Assembly (NCBI GenBank): GCA_015492915.1
Contig: WGED01000050.1
Span: 1-15,267 of the forward strand
Length of the DNA stretch: 15,267 nucleotides
Source of the DNA: Cyclobacteriaceae bacterium
Lineage (GTDB): Bacteria; Bacteroidota; Bacteroidia; Cytophagales; Cyclobacteriaceae
Direction: 5' to 3'
Both the position numbers and the translations under genes were made by a program. Of this stretch, positions 13,101-15,267 are shown piece by piece. The notes beneath the pieces were generated by a model, which was given only the letters and a program-made list of their open reading frames with translations, had not been told where the DNA came from and ran no database searches. Position 1 is the stretch's first letter, and each line of letters opens with the position of its first letter.

Positions 13101-14144
13101 ATGCCGACATTCGATCTCAGCGAACATCCGCACAGGCGATACAACCCGCTCACAGGCTCGTGGGTGCTCGTGTCGCCGCACCGCGCCAAAAGGCCCTGGC
13201 AGGGACAGGTGGAGAAGGCGCCCGTGGAGCTGCGCCCTGCCTACGATCCGAAGTGCTACCTCTGCCCGGGCAATGAGCGCGCCGGCGGGCAGCAAAACCC
13301 CGAATACACAGGCACCTATTCCTTTGTCAACGACTTTTCGGCATTGCTGGAGGACGTGCCTGAAGGCAGCTATGAGAAAAAGGGTATTTTCAGGGCAGAG
13401 AGCCAACGGGGGGTGTGCAAGGTTATCTGTTTCTCTCCGCGCCATGACCTCACCATCCCGCAGATGGAAGTGCGGGCGATACGCAAGGTCGTGGACCTGT
13501 GGGTGGAGGAATACGAAGAGCTGAGCAGCAAAGACTTTATCAATTACGTTCAGATCTTCGAAAACAAAGGCGCCATCATGGGCTGCAGCAACCTGCATCC
13601 GCACGGGCAGATATGGTCGCAGAGCACCGTGCCTGAAGTGCCTGCCCTGAAAACTTATTACCAGCAGAAATACCATAAAAGTCATGGCAGCAGCCTGCTG
13701 GCGGATTGTCTGCGGGAGGAGTTGAAGGGGAATGAAAGGATCGTGACGGCAAACGACCGTTTTGTGGCGCTGGTGCCCTTTTGGGCGGTGTGGCCGTTCG
13801 AGACGATGATCATACCGCGCAGACATGTGCAGAATATATCACAGCTCACCGATGAGGAAAAATCCGCCCTAGCTGATATTTACAAAAGGGTGACCGTCCG
13901 CTACGACAACCTGTTCGAAGTGTCGTTCCCCTATTCGGCGGGCATTCACCAGTCACCTACCGACGGACAGGACCATCGTGCCTGGCACATGCACGTGTCC
14001 TTCTATCCGCCGTTGCTGCGGTCTGCCACCGTAAAGAAATTCATGGTCGGCTACGAGATGCTCGCCGAGCCACAGCGCGATATCACCCCGGAACTGAGCG
14101 CGGCAAGACTGAGGGAACTGCCGGAAAGACACTACACGGAGTGA
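13101..14144 (+). CDS. galT: Galactose-1-phosphate uridylyltransferase
   Basis: The 347-residue enzyme exchanges UMP between UDP-glucose and galactose-1-phosphate. The active-site HPH motif is at 166-168 (GCSNLHPHGQIW), with H168 the uridylylated nucleophile. The zinc ligands are recognisable: C52 and C55 (CYLCPG), H115 (SPRHDL) and H166. The second HIT-like half has ETMIIPRRHV and a WHMHVSFYPP segment near 295-304. The length matches the E. coli enzyme (348 residues), and the N-terminal HPHRRYNPLTGSWVLVSPHR is typical. The gene sits 44 nt behind galK on the same strand. Its codons look more GC-rich at third positions than those of galK. Its stop codon lies inside a GAGTGA-type simple repeat. 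Confidence 0.96.
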   Translation: MPTFDLSEHPHRRYNPLTGSWVLVSPHRAKRPWQGQVEKAPVELRPAYDPKCYLCPGNERAGGQQNPEYTGTYSFVNDFSALLEDVPEGSYEKKGIFRAESQRGVCKVICFSPRHDLTIPQMEVRAIRKVVDLWVEEYEELSSKDFINYVQIFENKGAIMGCSNLHPHGQIWSQSTVPEVPALKTYYQQKYHKSHGSSLLADCLREELKGNERIVTANDRFVALVPFWAVWPFETMIIPRRHVQNISQLTDEEKSALADIYKRVTVRYDNLFEVSFPYSAGIHQSPTDGQDHRAWHMHVSFYPPLLRSATVKKFMVGYEMLAEPQRDITPELSAARLRELPERHYTE

Positions 14145-14165
14145 GAGTGAGTGGGAGTGAGAACG
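14137..14165 (+). repeat. GAGTGA-type simple repeat across the galT stop codon
   Basis: CGGAGTGAGAGTGAG begins in the last galT codons and continues as TGGGAGTGAGAA. The same 15-mer recurs at 14703-14717 after the next gene. It is a degenerate hexamer-like tract and contains the galT TGA stop. Confidence 0.6.
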
Positions 14166-14194
14166 TGCAGTGAACACAATAATCTCATTTTACC

Positions 14195-14689
14195 TTGAGT
14201 ATAAAGGAACAAATAAAAAGAATAATAAAAGCGGCGCCACACATGCCATTTGCCTCATTGGCAGGGATATCCGTGTTAATTTCAATCCCGGTTATTTTAG
14301 TTATGGGGCATCGGGCAATGACAAGTGATTGGGTCGAATCAACAGCCTATTCCTATGATTTTTCGGGCATGCAAGATCGCCTCCGTAACAAAGCGCCGGA
14401 ATATTTCTACAATAAAATTTATTATTATTTACAAAATGAAGATACGATACTGATCACGGAAGAAGTTGGTTTTTCAGAGTATGATAAAGCCGTGTCGGAT
14501 CTGAAGCGGGCAAAAAGTTCAAACGTGCCCATGACTATCTGGATCAATAATTCAAACGGGGATGTATCTGTCGTCAAACCGGATGATGGCTGGATACCAT
14601 ACCTGATTACGATTCTTCTTTTGCCTTTTCCCTTGCTGTATATCCGGTGGCTTTTGCTGAAATATTATGAATATGAATTGGAGGAGTAA
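14195..14689 (+). CDS. Hypothetical two-helix membrane protein
   Basis: The 164-residue protein begins with a basic amphipathic segment, then a membrane helix at about 20-37 (FASLAGISVLISIPVILVM). A soluble, probably extracytoplasmic domain of about 95 residues follows, then a second helix at about 134-155 and a short acidic end (YEYELEE). The topology and the segment VPMTIWINNSNGDVSVVKPDDGW before the last helix are reminiscent of DUF3592-type proteins. That is only a resemblance and the protein is not firmly recognised. An in-frame stop at 14180 limits the start to the TTG at 14195 or the ATG at 14243. TTG is chosen because the ATG would leave almost no residues before the helix. It lies 50 nt after galT on the same strand; any link to galactose use is unproven. 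Confidence 0.65.
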   Translation: MSIKEQIKRIIKAAPHMPFASLAGISVLISIPVILVMGHRAMTSDWVESTAYSYDFSGMQDRLRNKAPEYFYNKIYYYLQNEDTILITEEVGFSEYDKAVSDLKRAKSSNVPMTIWINNSNGDVSVVKPDDGWIPYLITILLLPFPLLYIRWLLLKYYEYELEE

Positions 14690-14702
14690 ATGAAGCGCTG
14701 TT

Positions 14703-14725
14703 CGGAGTGAGAGTGAGAGTAAGTG
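14703..14725 (+). repeat. GAGTGA-type simple repeat, second tract
   Basis: CGGAGTGAGAGTGAG at 14703-14717 is identical to the 15-mer that starts at 14137 on the galT stop. It continues as AGTAAGTGA. It begins 14 nt past the stop codon of the two-helix gene. Confidence 0.6.
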
Positions 14726-14807
14726 AAGGAAGGGATGATGTGAGCTCAGGAAATAATTACGACGGCAAGGCAATATTTGGAAATATCATCGCGTCCATAG
14801 ATAAAAA

Positions 14808-15075
14808 GTCGGGGGGAATCTGATGATATATATCACTGAATTTCACTATCACGTTGCCATTGGTAGACTCTTCGCTGCGCTCAGAGTGACGGGAGACATG
14901 GGAAATCGGTGATTATTCCCGCCCGCACTCCTTGATTCCCTTAAGGGGGCCTACGCGCATGGGTTTGCCCCTTGAGGGGGAAGGGGTTGCGAAGACCATG
15001 AAAAAATAACGATTTTCTCATGGAAGCAACCTTGCAGATGGGCGTAGGCCCTGCAAGCTCGGGGACTATCCAAAA
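14808..15075 (-). repeat. ~250-bp structured dispersed repeat, copy B (inverted relative to A)
   Basis: The reverse complement of this region aligns with 3545-3795. The best part is the CCAATGGCAACGTGAT block (27 of 30 bases). AGCGCAGCGAAGAGTCT, GCGGGCGGGAATAA, CCCTTAAGGG, ACGCG, CCCCTCAAGGGG and the CATGAGAAAA / TTTTTTCATG hairpin at 14996-15023 follow in the same order as in copy A. Beyond the hairpin the similarity continues weakly through TCTGCAA and GGCCTACG. The copies are diverged but their stems are kept. No coding frame spans the element and no transposase is nearby. Confidence 0.8.
14946..15057. repeat. Nested inverted repeats at the outer part of copy B
   Basis: GGGGCCTACGCGCAT (14946-14960) and ATGGGCGTAGGCCCT (15038-15052) are inverted with one internal mismatch plus a G-T end pair. 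They could form a 15-bp stem closing about 77 nt that includes the CATG hairpin. The right arm lies within its own hairpin, CTTGCA (15031-15036) with TGCAAG (15052-15057) and GGGC with GCCC, so the two structures compete. Confidence 0.55.
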
Positions 15076-15267
15076 GACTGTCGCCCTTTTTATTTTCATT
15101 AAAAAATCCAAAAATAACATAGTTCCCACATTCCCGCCTTGCCAATAGACGGGGGTTGCGGGATCCCCTGTGAGAAAGTAATCCTGGATTATTCATGAAA
15201 AGATTGCGATGATGCAAGTAAGGAATTGATATTTAAATATTTACATTGAAAAACGCTTGTTTCATAA

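Larger units (their letters stand above)
14690..15267. other. Intergenic end of window, no gene seen
   Basis: No frame here looks like a real protein. The stretch contains a second GAGTGA tract (14703-14725), repeat copy B (14808-15075), and nested inverted repeats near 14946-15057. An AT-rich tail follows, with the palindrome ATATTTAAATAT at about 15229-15240, close to the window end and possibly part of a promoter region for a gene beyond it. Confidence 0.5.

Noticed and set aside
13086..13826. Long minus-strand frame opposite galT
   Set aside because: It is antisense to galT, whose catalytic and zinc motifs are intact. The frame is a by-product of GC-rich codons.
14941..15217. Minus-strand frames of 62-88 codons near the window end
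   Set aside because: They lie across the hairpins of repeat copy B, and their translation is low-quality and not family-like.

Overview
The window looks like chromosomal DNA of a Bacteroidota bacterium (moderate GC, probably Cytophagia or a relative). This is inferred from protein types: a TonB-dependent receptor, a PorT-like small outer-membrane barrel, a TolC/HlyD efflux pair, a short RsmI-like methylase and a DUF2905 membrane protein. Upstream regions are AT-rich, with a few TTTG / TAnnTTTG-like promoter candidates. No tRNA, rRNA, CRISPR array, transposase or phage gene was found.

Layout. (1) 1-3463: a glycosyltransferase and a sulfotransferase lie 3 nt apart on the minus strand. A small secreted beta-barrel gene diverges from them. 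This block is bracketed by two direct copies (102-260 and 3305-3463) of a 159-bp, largely palindromic repeat. (2) 3464-3981: noncoding and repeat-rich. It holds copy A of a ~250-bp dispersed repeat, whose inverted copy B lies at 14808-15075. (3) 3982-4920: an RsmI-like methylase (-) and a DUF2905 protein (+), with start codons only 12 bp apart. (4) 4961-10108, all minus: tolC-like and hlyD-like genes in one operon, then a separately spaced TonB-dependent receptor whose last ~17 residues are displaced by an apparent frameshift. (5) 10240-11629: a PabC-like aminotransferase class IV enzyme (+), convergent with a two-helix membrane protein (-). (6) 11828-14689: galK, galT and a two-helix hypothetical gene on the plus strand. 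A 25-codon reading frame ends 2 nt before the galK ATG. (7) 14690-15267: no gene, repeat copy B and several inverted repeats.

How the genes work together. galK and galT supply two steps of the Leloir pathway; galE is not here. The TolC-like and HlyD-like proteins would form the outer and periplasmic parts of an export pump, but no inner-membrane transporter is adjacent. The glycosyltransferase and sulfotransferase suggest synthesis of a sulfated surface or extracellular glycan.

Most genes are ordinary housekeeping or envelope genes. The most unusual content is noncoding: two unrelated families of structured repeats, one bracketing the glycan block and one whose hairpin keeps its pairing through base changes between copies. 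No new defence or enzymatic system is evident.
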